64,000 nt of DNA from Utricularia gibba (lineage: Eukaryota; Streptophyta; Magnoliopsida; Lamiales; Lentibulariaceae), in assembly GCA_002189035.1 (NCBI GenBank), contig NEEC01000021.1, positions 682,001-746,000 of the forward strand. Direction: 5' to 3'. The translations under genes and the position numbers were made by a program. Under the pieces are notes generated by a model. That model saw only the letters and a list, made by a program, of their open reading frames with translations, searched no databases and had not been told where the DNA came from. Positions 24,323 through 36,879 of the stretch are shown here, piece by piece; within the stretch, counting starts at the first letter, position 1; every line of letters starts with the position of its first letter.

Positions 24323-26625
24323 TCATGTATGGGAGTGGAACGATTGGACAGCATCGCAGAGATTTCGAAACCCCATGGCCGTCCCATCGGAGTGACTCCT
24401 CCATATGCTGATCGCCTCAAAGATGGCCATGGAGATCGTCGTCAGGCCGATGGCGATGCTCGTTGCTAGCAGCAGAATGGGTCCTCTTCCGAACTTGCGG
24501 GTGGCGCTTCTCATGAGGAGGAAGCCCGCCAGGGCGGAGAAGAAGGTGATGAGGGAATAGATCAGTGCTCTTGTGACGCCCTCCACGCCGAGGAAGAGAT
24601 ACTGGAAAGCCGACATGGAAGCCGAGAACAGTATCATTAGTGTCGTTGTTGGGGCGGTAACCTGCAAGATGGAGTTAGGTAGTGGTTGAGTCGAATCAAA
24701 TGACACCTTGATATGCATACTTGTTAAAGATTATTTGATAGTATAGTATAAAATATTTATACGTAAGTTTACATATAAATCTTTTGATTAATTAACATAT
24801 ATATATATATATATATATATCGGTATTATATAGTTATACTGGTTATATAATCATTTTTTGAATATATAGATGATATACACAAATAGAAAAGAACGGAAAA
24901 AATGAAATAACTAATTATTTCTATATCGATCATATATGTATACTTCTATTTCATATATCAAACGTTATATATAATTGATAACATATATCCATAATTACAC
25001 CATACTAATACTATATCATCAAATGACCTCTTATTAGAAAAGTAAAATTGAACTATTGTTATTAATTTAATGTCAAGAGATTCTAATAATATCTAGCAAA
25101 AACGCAAGTTTAAGAATCAATGCATGTTTGGTATGTTAGTTTTTGAAAACATATGAATTTTTCTAAACCCGCATAAATCCCATGTTTAGTGGTTTATATT
25201 TATCAAAACCTGCATGAAATTTTTATCTAAATTCATATAGTTTAAATTATATTATTTTTTTTACTAGGGCTTCCAACAGAACTTACTTCAGGTTTGATCC
25301 CAATATGCAGAAGCATTGGGTTCATGATCATGCCGACCCCTCCGACGCCCGAAAGCCCGACCATCACTCCGGCGAGCAATGCGGCTGCCGGAAAAACGAT
25401 CGCGTTGGGAGGCTTAATTTCAGCCGCTTCTCCCCGATCGTTCTTCCTCTCAAGCTCCGTTTCATCCCCCATGTCCTACCATCATCAGAAGAACTGATTC
25501 CACATTCTGAGCAAAGAGCAAGCTCCATGGCAGGATTTCAGAGCCTTACCTCGACAGAAGCAGCACGCTTACTCCTTGTGTACAGTATACAGGAAGTAAA
25601 GAAAACTGCTAGGGGAATCTGGGAGGCGAACATGACCCAATATAGAGCTCCACAAGCCTTTATGTAAAGAATGCCCTACAAAAGATTCAACCTTTTTAGG
25701 AGATGGAACTACGCAGGTAATTATCATCGTAATTACCATTAAAGACTAACAATTAACTTGGGAGTTAATGAAACAATAATATCTATCTATTTAATTCCCG
25801 ATATTTTTTCAAAGATTTCATTTTTCATGAATCAAAAGCTTAAATCCAGAAGAACTCTAAACCCCAAATCTTGAAATCCAAATTGCAAACCTTAAAATTT
25901 TGTCTTGTGGAAATTAAATTATAAAGTTAGTTTACTCTTCCGTATTTATTCCCACGAAGGAGATGCATGGCGAAGAAGGAAAACCAGATGGCCACCAGCA
26001 ACCCTAGCTTCTTCATCCATTGATTCGGAAGATTCCGGGTCGGGTTTTCAGATTCCTCAGCTCCTACCATTTTGGATTCGGATTCCTTCTTCCACATCTT
26101 GATTCCAGATGAGCATATTTTGAAGGTGTTAAAGGAGCTAAATCCTGTAAAAATGATCGCCACAAGCCATCTGGGGAACACCAAGTTCAGTATGACTCCG
26201 ATGCTCACTCCGAGCAGCAAGAACGGCGTCGTTATAAGCATGATATCGATATCCATCACCGGTTTCCGGGGACTCGCGATCAACCGGCAGGCGACGCCGC
26301 ATAGGGATGAACCGGTCATCATGAACGTGGAGTGGCTGATGGCTTCCTTGAGGTCTAGGCCGGCGATGAGGGTGAGGATCGGGACGAAGAGGCCCCCACC
26401 GCCGACTCCGGAAGCGCTTGCGATGACTCCGGCCGGAAAGGATAAGCCGGCGGCCATTAGAAACTTCATGTTGGAGTTTAGGGTGAGGTTTAGCAGCGGC
26501 GGAGGGGATTCATGAACTACTATTTTCAGTGACCTGTGGCTGGGAACAGGCTGCCGGAGTGCCGTACCGGAAGCTTGGGCCACGGCGGAGAAGATGAGGA
26601 GGAAGAGGAGTTTTTGGAAATGCAT
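24323..26625 (-). CDS. Sulfite exporter TauE/SafE family membrane protein
   Basis: Four exons: 25936-26625, 25550-25675, 25287-25475 and 24323-24661, all phase 0, giving 447 aa. The start MHFQKLLFLLIFSAVAQA is a signal peptide or first membrane span. Two TauE/SafE half-domains are visible: the first with FPAGVIASASGVGGGGLFVP and a serine-threonine rich TFMMTGSSLCG, the second with LLAGVMVGLSGVGGVGMIMN after a charged cytosolic loop (ESESKMVGAEESENPTRN). Bacterial relatives export sulfite or organosulfonates; plant members are multi-span membrane proteins with largely unassigned substrates, so the substrate is not claimed. Relatives typically end soon after MGF followed by a Cys; here the frame runs ten residues past MGFRNLC. 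The last intron (24662-25286) holds a MITE. Confidence 0.9.
24727..25030. mobile_element. MITE with TTA target duplication, inside a TauE/SafE intron
   Basis: 304 bp flanked by TTA at 24724-24726 and 25031-25033. The termini are imperfect inverted repeats: AAGATTATTTGATAGTATAG on the left against GAGGTCATTTGATGATATAG from the right end reversed, about 18 of 23 positions matching over the full arm. A three-base TTA duplication and short size fit PIF/Harbinger-derived (Tourist-like) MITEs. A (AT)12 microsatellite lies inside at 24797-24820. A related copy lies at about 61490-61833. Confidence 0.65.
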
Positions 26626-29154
26626 GCTTTTCTTGTCTTTGATTACACAGTTGATTGCAGCCGTGCATGGGGTCCTGTATAAATAAATAAATATACGGCG
26701 GTCTGATTAAAATATTAAATAATTAATATTTGTATATATATAATATAAGAAATCGTATTAATATTAGTATTTCCGTACACTATTAATCTATACATTTAAT
26801 ATCAAATAAAGTCATATTCCAAAAATACAATTTGCAAAACTCATTAGAAGTCTATAGTTCTATTTGGTATAATATTTCGAAAAATATGAACCGATTTTAA
26901 AAAATAAACTTTCATATTTCAAATTTTATTAAAAATAAAAAAAATTCTAAATTATAGTTCTATTTGGTATTCTTGACCTAAAAAATACCGGAATTTAAAA
27001 TAACGTTATAAAACAAGTAACTTTCGACAAATATAGTATTCGCTCCACACCAAATTACATAAGTCACATATTATGCATCCCTCTCATTTACATTTTACTC
27101 TAGCAACATGACTATCCATGTTTTATGTTTATAGTATGATTGATCATATGATGACCTTTTAGTTCTTTCATGTGTGACATATTGATCATTCATTTTACTA
27201 TTTAATCTTTTAGATTATACTCACATTTTGTAAATTACAATAGTCATCATAAAAACTGATACTTCCAAGGAACTTATATTTTAAGATCAATTTACACTCT
27301 TTTCAAATTTTATATTTATGTGATTAGAAAACAATTAAAGACACAATAATTTAGTTATAACAACAGAAATAAACTCCATTGTTGGAAGCAAACACTTTGA
27401 GAATGACAACTGAATGTAAATATGAAAGATAAACTTTCCCAAATGTGAGGTCATGTAAGATATAATTTCCCTTTCCAAAGACCTACCTCCTCCATTTATA
27501 GACATTTGTGTATATGATTTGTATATTGTTTATTCAATACATTAGATGTCAACTATGGGACAAATATCTCAAGTTGGAGGTTTTCTTATCTTGCTTATGC
27601 TACTAATATTTCGAAAATTTGCAAAACTCAAGCCCATAGGTTATAAAAGAGGATTAGGGAGAAGAAGTTGAACTTGGAGGGTGTATAAATAGCTTGGGTA
27701 CTATTAAATATAAACGAGCAACGAAACATAGAAGTAGGAGTTTCAAAATATAAGTGATAGTAATTTTAAAACAATATCAAATTATTATTAAATCAAAAAA
27801 GTAGTATAATGGAAGAAGATAAATATATGAAGCATAATCCTTAAAAAAGTTATTATAAGAAATTAATTTGGAATCGAAGAATGATTAGCAATGCTTGAAA
27901 TTAACAAACCCTTTAAAACAAATCAATTTTATGAGAAATATTTATCAAAAAAGTGTTTCTCGACAAGTAAAACCATAGAATGCCTCGTTTTGGTCATCGT
28001 TTATTGGGAAAAACGTAGTCAAAGTGATGCTACTGTGTGTTTTTTTAATTTAGATTGAGTGTTTCCTAAATAATGTTTTTGAATCGCTAAACAGAGAGAG
28101 AAAGAGAGAGGAGAAGATTAATTAGGCATCTGGTGCAAGTAATTTGCGCAATTAATGGGTGATTAATTGTGTGTGCCACCAACTTCAATCCATCGTACTG
28201 TCATATGAATCAATTTTCCCGGCCTTGGACGCCTATAGCTTTGCTTGAGCCACCGCCAACATCGGACCCCAACATTAGCCACCTGCATCTAGTATATTAT
28301 AACAAATAATCTCATGTCGAAAAATTAAAGTAAGTTGTTATAACATATAAGAAATTATGTATCACTAGTAATTAATTAAATTTAATTTTTTATGTACTTA
28401 AACTTTACATATACTTCAATCTAACTCATGTTATGTATAAATTTTGCTAATTCATGATCCAGAATCATACAAAGACAATCGGGATTGGTTGTACGAAATC
28501 ACTTTTTTTGATGTATTAATTTGACCTTTTTCTTTGTTTTCCACTAGAAAAATCACTTGATGTTACAAAAATTTACATAAAAAGCAATCTAAAATCATCA
28601 AACCCCCTAACATAGTAGTTGATTCCTAAAAAATAATGTTGGAATAACAAATTCTATTTGGTTGGTATTGATTCCCACTCATGAAAACAATTAGTATTTA
28701 GTAAAATAATCAAATTCTTTTTAATTATCTACATGATTATTATTTTTTTTGCTTTAGGTTGTGTGAAAGGTATTTTCTTTAAGATATGGATGTGTTTTAT
28801 GATCTCTATTTATGAATTTAATTGTTAAATTCATGCAAATAAAATTTGAACTCTTTTCAAATGAACAATGATTTGTTATAGCTTTGTAAGACATGCTTAG
28901 ACAAATCCCTACTCAAAATTTGGACAAATCAAAACCACACACCACCCTGAAGCAGCATGTTTGATTCGACCCAAACACATGCATCTTAGTCTAGTTTGTC
29001 TAGTTATGTACATGTTGCTTAGCTGTGTAAGAAAGTAAAATAAAGCAGGTGAACCATGCACATTCATGGGAGAAGGAGATCAAATTACAGGGAAACATTG
29101 CTGAACAAAGCCCAAATTACAGGGTCAGGGATGTTGTGTTGTGGGCATTACAGT
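26626..29154. other. Intergenic region upstream of TauE/SafE and downstream of CRIPT
   Basis: AT-rich throughout. The phrase CTATTTGGTAT recurs at about 26862 and 26963 in a short duplication. A GA-rich tract (AGAGAGAGAAAGAGAGAG) sits near 28095. 28290-28420 carries a fragment of the interspersed family seen at 19.1 kb. No supported gene; CRIPT 3' UTR probably occupies 28900-29154. Confidence 0.5.
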
Positions 29155-30364
29155 TCACACATTGCTTTGCTTGTAGAACTTGGTATCAAGCACTTGCTTC
29201 CCGCACATTGCACAAACTCCTGAAAATGAAAGAATTACATTATGAGTTCTGAATGTGTTGTTGTTCTTTTTCTTCTTCAAGTAAGAGTAGTCATGAGGGA
29301 GAAGATGAGTCACCTTTACTGTAGGCGCATGTGTGGCAGTATTTACCGTCCTGATGCACTTGCTGCTTACAAATCATGCACTTGGTTTGTCCGTATGGCT
29401 TCCATCTGCACATAAAACCGGATCAAGGGAAGTTCTAAAGGGAAAAGCTTAAGCATTGCACGTTACAAGAGCAAACTGCATAACTATCTTGCAGAGGAGA
29501 TGGAATAAGGAAATTAGTTTTTTGTTAGGGGCATGAAGCTTGAAAGCAAACTAAAGGGAAAACCCACAAGAGTCTACTTAGTGTGCAAATTCTCCATGTT
29601 GCAAGCAAGAGGAACAAGAAATGAACCATCATGGTGAAAACAGGTTAGGGCAATCCTTTATCATCCATACATCAAATGAGCATCAACCACGCCACACGCA
29701 TACACAAACTCTCCTTATTGCCAAGCCACATTAGAACACCAATGCTTATAGGATGGGAGTGTGATCTACTTGGGGTTGCAAAACCTCGGTCATCAAAGAA
29801 AAAAACAAAGACACCAAGTTCAAATTCTCCTTATTTCAGCACAAGCCAACTTCCAGGTTCCTTTCAGTCCAAGTGGGGTAAAAATTTCCAACGCAGCAAA
29901 TCAAAACAATAGAATGAAACCAATTGAAAAATTCAGGAATCCACTCCGAAACGACCACACCGACACAACCTTAGTAAGCATCAGACCCAAGTTTAGTTCG
30001 ATGATCACAACAATTCCTTACCGCAGATTAGTGCAATCGGGAAAAAACAATAAATAACCAAAATTGCAACAAAACCCTAGAAACAGAGACTCGACATCAT
30101 TATTGGGTTACGAGGTTAAAAGACAACTTACCTGTTTTTCTTGGAGAGGAGTTTGTTCTCGTTGATCTTCCGGCCGCCTCCTTCAGTGGTGTTGCTGGCC
30201 CCTTCTTTCCACTTATCCGGCACGATCACCTTCGAAAGCTTCTTCTCGCCTAAAACAGATGAACTCTCATCAGTACACCCGATATCCCAAATATGCAAAA
30301 CCCCAACCAAACACAGGAAAATCAACCGTCGCCGGAGAAGAATCTTACACTTTTCACAAACCAT
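29155..30364 (-). CDS. CRIPT: CRIPT (cysteine-rich PDZ-binding protein homologue)
   Basis: Four exons: 30349-30364, 30132-30249, 29314-29405 and 29155-29219, with phases 1, 2 and 1, giving 96 aa, the usual plant size. Exon 1 is only 16 coding bases (MVCEK plus one base) and is joined by a GTAAGA donor. Four CxxC pairs are visible (CEKC, CMIC, CHTC, CAMC), the zinc-binding set of the family. Other conserved stretches are KLSKVIVPDKWKEGASNT, GGRKINENKLLSKKNRW and the terminal VLDTKFYKQSNV. In animals CRIPT binds PDZ3 of PSD-95 and it is also associated with the minor spliceosome; in plants the role is poorly known but the protein is highly conserved. Clustered TGGGCC/T elements upstream suggest housekeeping expression. 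Confidence 0.96.
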
Positions 30365-30455
30365 CGTTCGTCGGAGAACTCGAAGAAACTCTCCAAATTT
30401 ATAACCAACGGAGTTCCATGTTCAATGGAGCAGAAGTAATTGTAGTTCACACAAA

Positions 30456-30524
30456 GCCCATATTTACATGGGCCTCCATAGGCCTTTTCTTTGTGGCCCA
30501 ATATTCGCCCAGGCCCAAGATGAG
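30456..30524 (-). promoter_or_regulatory. Cluster of TGGGCY (site II type) elements upstream of CRIPT
   Basis: Five or six GCCCA/TGGGC motifs fall within about 70 bp (AAGCCCATA, ATGGGCCTC, GTGGCCCAAT, CGCCCAGGCCCAAG), 90-160 bp upstream of the CRIPT start. Such site II elements are known TCP-factor targets in housekeeping promoters. The motifs are seen; promoter function is inferred. Confidence 0.5.
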
Positions 30525-32545
30525 CAATAGGGAAACATGTAAAATCAGATGAAAAGGCTACAACAATAGTCATTTAATTTCTTGGCATCTTGAACCTATG
30601 TTATCAAATGACACGCCTAACGAATTAAATTGTAGGTGAGTCGATAAATGATATAAAATCTATAAGATGTCAATGTCGCATTAAAAAAACATTTATCGCA
30701 TCAGTACTATGAAATGGTGTAATTTTGATTCTCCATAAATATTACTGTTTTAAATGAAAAAAAAATCGTGAATCGCTTACATGAATGACTCATGATTTAG
30801 ATGTCTCGATCGTAATGCTCCTTTTCTAAAAAAAAAAAAAGAATATATATTTTTTGATGTTTTTCCAAACACATTAATTTAAAATATTTCACTAAAATAA
30901 TCCAAACCCATTAATTTGATCATTTTACATAAATAATTTTATGAAATTTTTAGATTTTTAATCATTTTAAATTGAAGTCATCTCAAAAACTAGATATAAA
31001 CATGGACTATTTTGTTTACATAATTTACTGAAATAATTCTGTTTAATTTTTAAAGATTTTAATCTTTAATTGTTTTGTATTAAAATCAAAATTAATGTTA
31101 TATGTTTAACTTCATTATTGATTAAATAAAATTTAATTAAAAAATACATTTATATCATAACATTAAATTATATAATAATTTAATATATTAAATTTTTAAA
31201 AATATATTTTATTACATTTTATAATATAATTTTATACTATCTTATAAAACGGTTTTACAATATCAAAATTAATTATATTTACAAAAATTCAAAGATAATT
31301 CTATTTTACATAATTTTAAACACACTTTCAAATTACATAACACATCAAATCCATAGTAAACTATATCTAAAATATAATTGAATCGTGATTGAAATAAATA
31401 TTATTTATTTGAAAGAAAAAAATAGAAAATATCTGAATTCTTCTGTTCACATTCGCTCGTTCAGAGTCTTCTGACATGTTGACTACAAGAAGCGGCAATT
31501 AAAAAAACAATGTATATTTATAAACAATTCACGTGGGCCCAGGACTTGCTGTTTCCATTTTATCCACCCCAATTTATTGCATTAAAAAATCACTCTGCAA
31601 AATGACTATAAATAAAGGCCTCTGATTTTCAAAATTAAATTTGATTTTTAAAATATGAGCCACTTTTGATTTAAAAATAGTAAAAATTTAAAAGCGAATA
31701 TTTTTATTAATAAATAAAGATAACCAATTTCTATTTTATTATAATACATTATTCAAAATTATTTTTGACAATTACTTATTTCATTTTAAATTGGATGAAA
31801 ATAGAATAAAGGATATGTTAGTCTATGTTTTGTTTTACTTGGAAACACTGGTTGCAAAAAATTATAAATTGGAGTTTTTCAATCTCTTAAAAACAATAAT
31901 TAAGTTAGTTAAGTTTGGAAATTATTAAATTTCTTAAATCTTTATTTTATTGATTAAATAAGAAATTAATTGAAAAAATTATGGTATTCATTTTTTATCT
32001 AATTTAAAAATACATTCACATCATAACATTAAATTATACAGTCATTTAATACACTAAACTTTACAATATATAACTTACTTTATTGATTTTTATTACTTTA
32101 CACTGAAAACTAAGGAAATTCTGTTTGCATATTAGTAAGAACTACAATCTTAGCCACTCATTTTATTTACTTATGTGTTGCTTTATTCTAGATTAGTAAT
32201 AAGGTTTACTGTTTGTTATAAAAAGTGAGAATTCACACACACTGTTTTCAGCCATCTAGTTTGAAAGTTAATAAAAGAATTTTATTTACTTCGTTAAAGA
32301 ATATCAATTGCTTATAAAACCCTATGTTTAATCTAAAAATTGATTGTTTTTTATAGATCAATTTGAACTTGTTGCCACTATATATGGACAGTTGTGTTGA
32401 AATTCAGGATTCGATGAGTCAGGCGAGGTCACACGTGAAACCCAAGTACACAATAAACGTGTATCACAATAGAAAAGATTAGTCTAAATCAATTATTAGT
32501 AATATGTAGTTTCTAATATAATATATTATTTCAATGTCATTTTCC

Positions 32546-32630
32546 GATGTGGAATTGTGTATTCTAACAAGTTGTATATTTTGAATATGTGATTTAGATT
32601 TGAGATGTGGAATTGTGTATTCTAACAAGT
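32546..32630 (+). repeat. Exact 27-bp direct repeat, 58-bp period
   Basis: The same 27 bases, beginning GATGTGGAATTGTGTATTCT and ending AACAAGT, occur at 32546-32572 and 32604-32630 without a mismatch. The intervening 31 bases are unrelated. Perfect identity suggests a recent local duplication or a recombination junction. Confidence 0.8.
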
Positions 32631-33821
32631 GAAACTAGAGTTGAGTGAAACGGTTTAGTTGAACCAGAAAAGGTGTGAGTGAAGGCATTGAAGTATGAGA
32701 CGTGCAAGTGGAGGCGACGGGGGAGACGTACGGCGGCCGCAATTCAGAGCGTTGCTTCCGCAAGGTGGTGGTCGGGGCGGGGCTCTCATTTACTCTTCGG
32801 ACGGCATGCAATCACTGCAACGCCCTTCATCATTATCTGTTATATTGTTTCTCTGTGTCGTAGTTCAGTGGAGTAGCAGACGAGATGTCCCATTCCGATG
32901 CACAAGGGTAGATTAATACTAGTTGTGGTCGGAGACTTGAATAACAACGATATAAGGTTAGTCATGTCTGATAAGACTTGAATAATTCTCCCCTTCCCGG
33001 TAACTCCACACGGCCCTTCTACCTCTCCTTGAAAATTCAATATAATCTTCATATTTGTTTCAATTGTTGAAATTAAGTATCCTATGAAACAACCATATGT
33101 GTAGTTCAAATATAAAAAATTAAATTTTATCAATTATTAATAATTTACAATAACTTATATACTTGATTATTTCGTTTTCATTTATGTATATATGATTGTT
33201 TTTGTTAAAACTTGTTTGTTGTTTTTTTTATGTGTAATTGCAAACAATGCTTGGATCATAAGTCAATTTAATGTTTTGTTGATTAAACCAATTGCATTTC
33301 TTTGTTTTTTTAACTGTAACTTAGATCAATACAAAACTTAGAGCATGGGAGACATGAGTTTACTTAGAAAAGTAGACACTACCAATTTCTATCTCACTCA
33401 CTAGGACAAAATATTTACAAATAGTAAGTTCATTTTTTTCACACTCTCTCTGAACCATAACCAATTTTCTAATTCATTTGGGAGACATGTCATTAAGGTG
33501 TGGGATTCTTAGAACTAGCAGCATGCCCAAATCCATCATCCCTCATGCTAGGACTTGGCCCAAGTGTACATTGATATCACTTTGGTGAAAAGAATGCAAA
33601 ACTGTACATTTACTAGTTGTCTCCTTTTTTTGAGGCTATTTCAACTCTTTTCAACTGCAGTAATGTGTTTTTCACCTGTTTTTTTTATTTTATTTTTTTA
33701 CAGACATCCCTATGGGAAAAACTAAGGGCTATAAAACCAGAGCTCCAATGGCTGAGCATTCAATGAAGGCAGTTGCTAAGACATAAAGATGTCACCCACC
33801 TCCAAGCTTCTCCTGCTCAGT

Positions 33822-33829
33822 TATAAAAT
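33822..33829 (+). promoter_or_regulatory. Candidate TATA box of the CYP77 gene
   Basis: TATAAAAT, in AGTTATAAAATCCC, lies about 75 bp upstream of the ATG at 33900. A second TATAAAA-type motif is at 33730 (GGCTATAAAACC). The nearer one would give a very short leader, so either could be used. Confidence 0.4.
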
Positions 33830-33899
33830 CCCACGCCATTAAACTTTTCAAGGGACAAGCTTTTAACCCTACACTTGGGCTCTGCGCCACTCCGACTTG

Positions 33900-35508
33900 A
33901 TGGATTTGTTCAGCGCCGCGTTGCTTCTACTCGCCGCCCTGGTGTCCTCTTTCTGCTGGCGGGGATGCTTCTCTCGGAGAAGCGCGTCTCCCAAGAACCT
34001 CCCGCCGGGGCCGCCCGGGTGGCCGCTCGTCGGGAACTTGTTCCAGGTCATCCTCCAGCGCCGCCATTTTGTGTTCTTTGCTCGTGAGTTGCGGGAAAAG
34101 TACGGCCCCATGTTTACGTTGAAGATGGGGCAGAGGACTCTAGTCGTCGTGGCGAGCCCTGAGCTTATGCACGAAGCGCTGGTTCAAAAGGGGGCGATTT
34201 TCGCTAGCCGGCCGGCGGAGTCGCCGATTAGGCTGATTTTTAGTTCCGGGAAGTGTACGATTAACTCGGCGGAGTATGGGGCTCTGTGGCGGTCGTTGAG
34301 GAGGAATTTTGTGACGGAGCTGATAAATCCGACGAGGATTAAGCAGTGTAGTTGGATTAGACAATGGGCGGTTGAGAATCACATGAAGCGTATAGAGAAG
34401 GAGGGCGCCGCCGTGGGATACGTCGACGTCATGAACAACTGCCGTCTCACGATTTGCAGTATTCTGATTTGCCTCTGTTTTGGAGTCAAAATCTCTGAAG
34501 AAAAAATCACAGAAATCGAATCCGTCCTCAAGGACGTTGTTCTAATGACAATGCCCAAGTTACCGGACTTTTTGCCAGTTCTGACGCCGCTGTTCCGCAC
34601 GCAAGTTAAAGCGGCGAAGGAGCTACGGCGGAGGCAGTTACAGTGTCTTATTCCTCTGATTCAGAGTAGGAAAGTGTTCGTGGACGGTGGGGAGACCACG
34701 GCTGAGATGGCAAGCCCCCTCGGCGCCGCCTATATCGATTCGCTCTTCAAGTTAGAGGTTCCCGGCAGGGGTAAACTAGGCGACGAGGAAATCGTGAGTC
34801 TCTGCTCTGAAGCCATCAACGGTGGCACGGACACCAGTGCCGCGACGTTGGAATGGGCGTTGTTTCATTTGGTAGTGAATCAAGACGCGCAGGAGAAGCT
34901 GTACAAGGAAATCGTGGAGGTCGTCGGCAAAAATGGCGTTATCACCGAAACTGACGTTCAGAGAATGCCGTATCTTGAAGCTGTCGTCAAAGAAACCTTC
35001 AGAAAACACCCACCAATCTACTTTCTCCTCTCCCACGCCGGTAAAATCTCGATTTCCATTGTCAAACCCATCATGTCCGGTTACGAATCCCATAAAACAT
35101 TTCATTTTTGCAGCAACAAAGGAGATCGAACTGGGAGGCTACACAATCCCCGCTGACGTAAACGTGGAGTTCTACACCGGAGGCATTTCAGAGGACGGCG
35201 ACAAATGGGAAAACCCAAAAGCGTTCATCCCAGAGAGGTTCTTAACCGGCGACGGCGTGGAGGTGGACATCACCGGCATGAGAGAAGTGAAGATGTTGCC
35301 GTTCGGCGCCGGGCGCAGAATCTGCCCCGCCTGGACTCTGGGAGTACTCCACGTGAATCTCCTCCTTGCCAGAATGATCCAGGCGTTCAAATGGCTGCCC
35401 TCGCCCCTGAACCCCCCCAGCGCCGACGAGACCTTCGCCGGCACGGTCGTCATGGCGAGCCCCCTGAAGGCCATAATTCTCCCTCGGTCCCTGGGTTTGA
35501 ATCCGTAG
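33900..35508 (+). CDS. CYP77B: Cytochrome P450, CYP77 family (CYP77B-like)
   Basis: Two exons, 33900-35040 and 35114-35508 (phase-1 GT-AG intron), giving 511 aa. The start is the ATG at 33900; the preceding TTG is not used. The N-terminal anchor MDLFSAALLLLAALVSSFCW is followed by the proline hinge NLPPGPPGWPLVGNLFQV. Substrate-side text LTICSILICLCFG and the oxygen-binding I-helix NGGTDTSAATLEW come next. The K-helix ETFR, PERF and heme loop PFGAGRRICPAW are intact. The intron falls within the conserved SHAATK, which is restored exactly. CYP77 enzymes sit on the endoplasmic reticulum and hydroxylate or epoxidise fatty acids, with roles in cutin and embryo or flower epidermis. Overall text is closest to CYP77B1; the subfamily call is from memory of the family. 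Confidence 0.93.
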
Positions 35509-35841
35509 TAGAACACTGGAATATCATAAATATTTATTTTATAATATCGTATCCTGGAGTGCAATAAATTCTCTGCCGTATCTGAAACGAACACGTGACA
35601 GGATTCCTCTGACAACTAATAATCTCCATACTTCCCTCGTCCTCCCCCAATCCTACACTAAACCCTAATTTATTATAATCCCAATAATTTGATGTAACAA
35701 CCCAACTCTTATTTTAGCATATTATTGGTTTTTAACTTTCAAATTCTATTATTTTAATTTATCCACTTTCGGGGAAAGTGATCGTGTAACCATGTGAGAT
35801 TCACATAAACTAATTCACACTTTCCTTTGTTTTGATACTTA

Positions 35842-36067
35842 GATTGTGTTTGGTAGTTGATATAAGCAATTATAAGCATACATATACTTGATATTGGGAT
35901 ACATAATGTGTGTTTGGTAATTGATATAATTTTTTTTCCAATACATTTATTTACCTTATTATAATCATACATTTATCTCATATAGCACAACTACTTAAAT
36001 TTATTCTAGTTTCATAGATAAATTTACATTATGATAATATATACTAGTATAGCTACCAAACACGTTC
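35842..36067. mobile_element. Tourist-like MITE with TTA target duplication
   Basis: 226 bp flanked by TTA at 35839-35841 and 36068-36070. The left end is GATTGTGTTTGGTAG and the reversed right end GAACGTGTTTGGTAG, 13 of 15 identical. The TGTTTGG core and the 3-bp TTA duplication are typical of PIF/Harbinger-derived MITEs. No ORF inside. An internal copy of GTGTTTGGTAATTGATAT at about 35911 suggests an internal duplication. Confidence 0.7.
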
Positions 36068-36879
36068 TTAATGTCATCTAGGAAATGTATTGTTATTGTT
36101 TAGGTTTGTCTCATAACTGATTATTGTCTTGATTGTAACTATGATATTAAGTGTAACAACTCATCTTTTATTTACATGATATTATTCATTTTGAATATTC
36201 AAATCTTATAATTTTATATTTTTCATTTTTAATTAAAATACATCATATAAAATTAGATATGATTCATCTATATAAACTATCGTTCTATTCCATTCCTAAT
36301 CGATAATAGATTCGTCTAATGAAAAAAAATATATAAACTTTTACTCTTTTTTAGAAAATCATAACTAACTTATCATTAATCATTTTCAACTAAGATATTT
36401 TTTTAGGAGTATAAAGCATTTTTAAAAATAAAATATGTGTATTGAGTAGTACCACCATTACGTTGTCCTCATGATTCCCACGCCAGTGCCAAAACTGACT
36501 ATATTTTTATATAGTGTGTTGGTAATATTTATTATGGTGGATGATTGGTCCATTTATACCACTTTGGGTAATCAAAGTTGAGGGTGGCAGACGAATTGGG
36601 AGTACCACAAAGGGTATGGTTTCTTTAAGGATGGAATGGGTCCGGCAGCAGGATGATAATCACGATGCAATTGCTACCCAGTTTTGTAGTAGAGTTTCCA
36701 AAGACAAAATGTTACATAAGGTATGACAATGGGAAAATTCGGATATACGTAAATCTCAAATACACGAAACAAGATATTTATTATCTCAGATTGTGGAACC
36801 GAGAATAAGAGGATGATGTGAAGATAAATCTTAAGGTATATTTGGAAAAATTACTCTTTTGTAAATAGTTTGTTATCAA

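Larger units (their letters stand above)
30365..33899. other. Intergenic region between CRIPT and the CYP77 gene
   Basis: 30600-32500 is AT-rich repeat-like DNA. A 27-bp exact direct repeat starts at 32546 and 32604. A GC-rich patch at 32690-32830 has overlapping ORFs in two frames (32679-32916) without recognisable domains, possibly a gene fragment. 33700-33899 holds the CYP77 promoter. No complete gene is supported. Confidence 0.5.

Noticed and set aside
25927-26515. Plus-strand 147-codon ORF opposite the TauE/SafE exon
   Set aside because: Antisense shadow of a strongly supported exon with conserved GVGGGGLF motifs.
29676-30057. ORFs within CRIPT intron 2
   Set aside because: They lie fully inside an intron defined by perfect exon text on both sides and show no domain.
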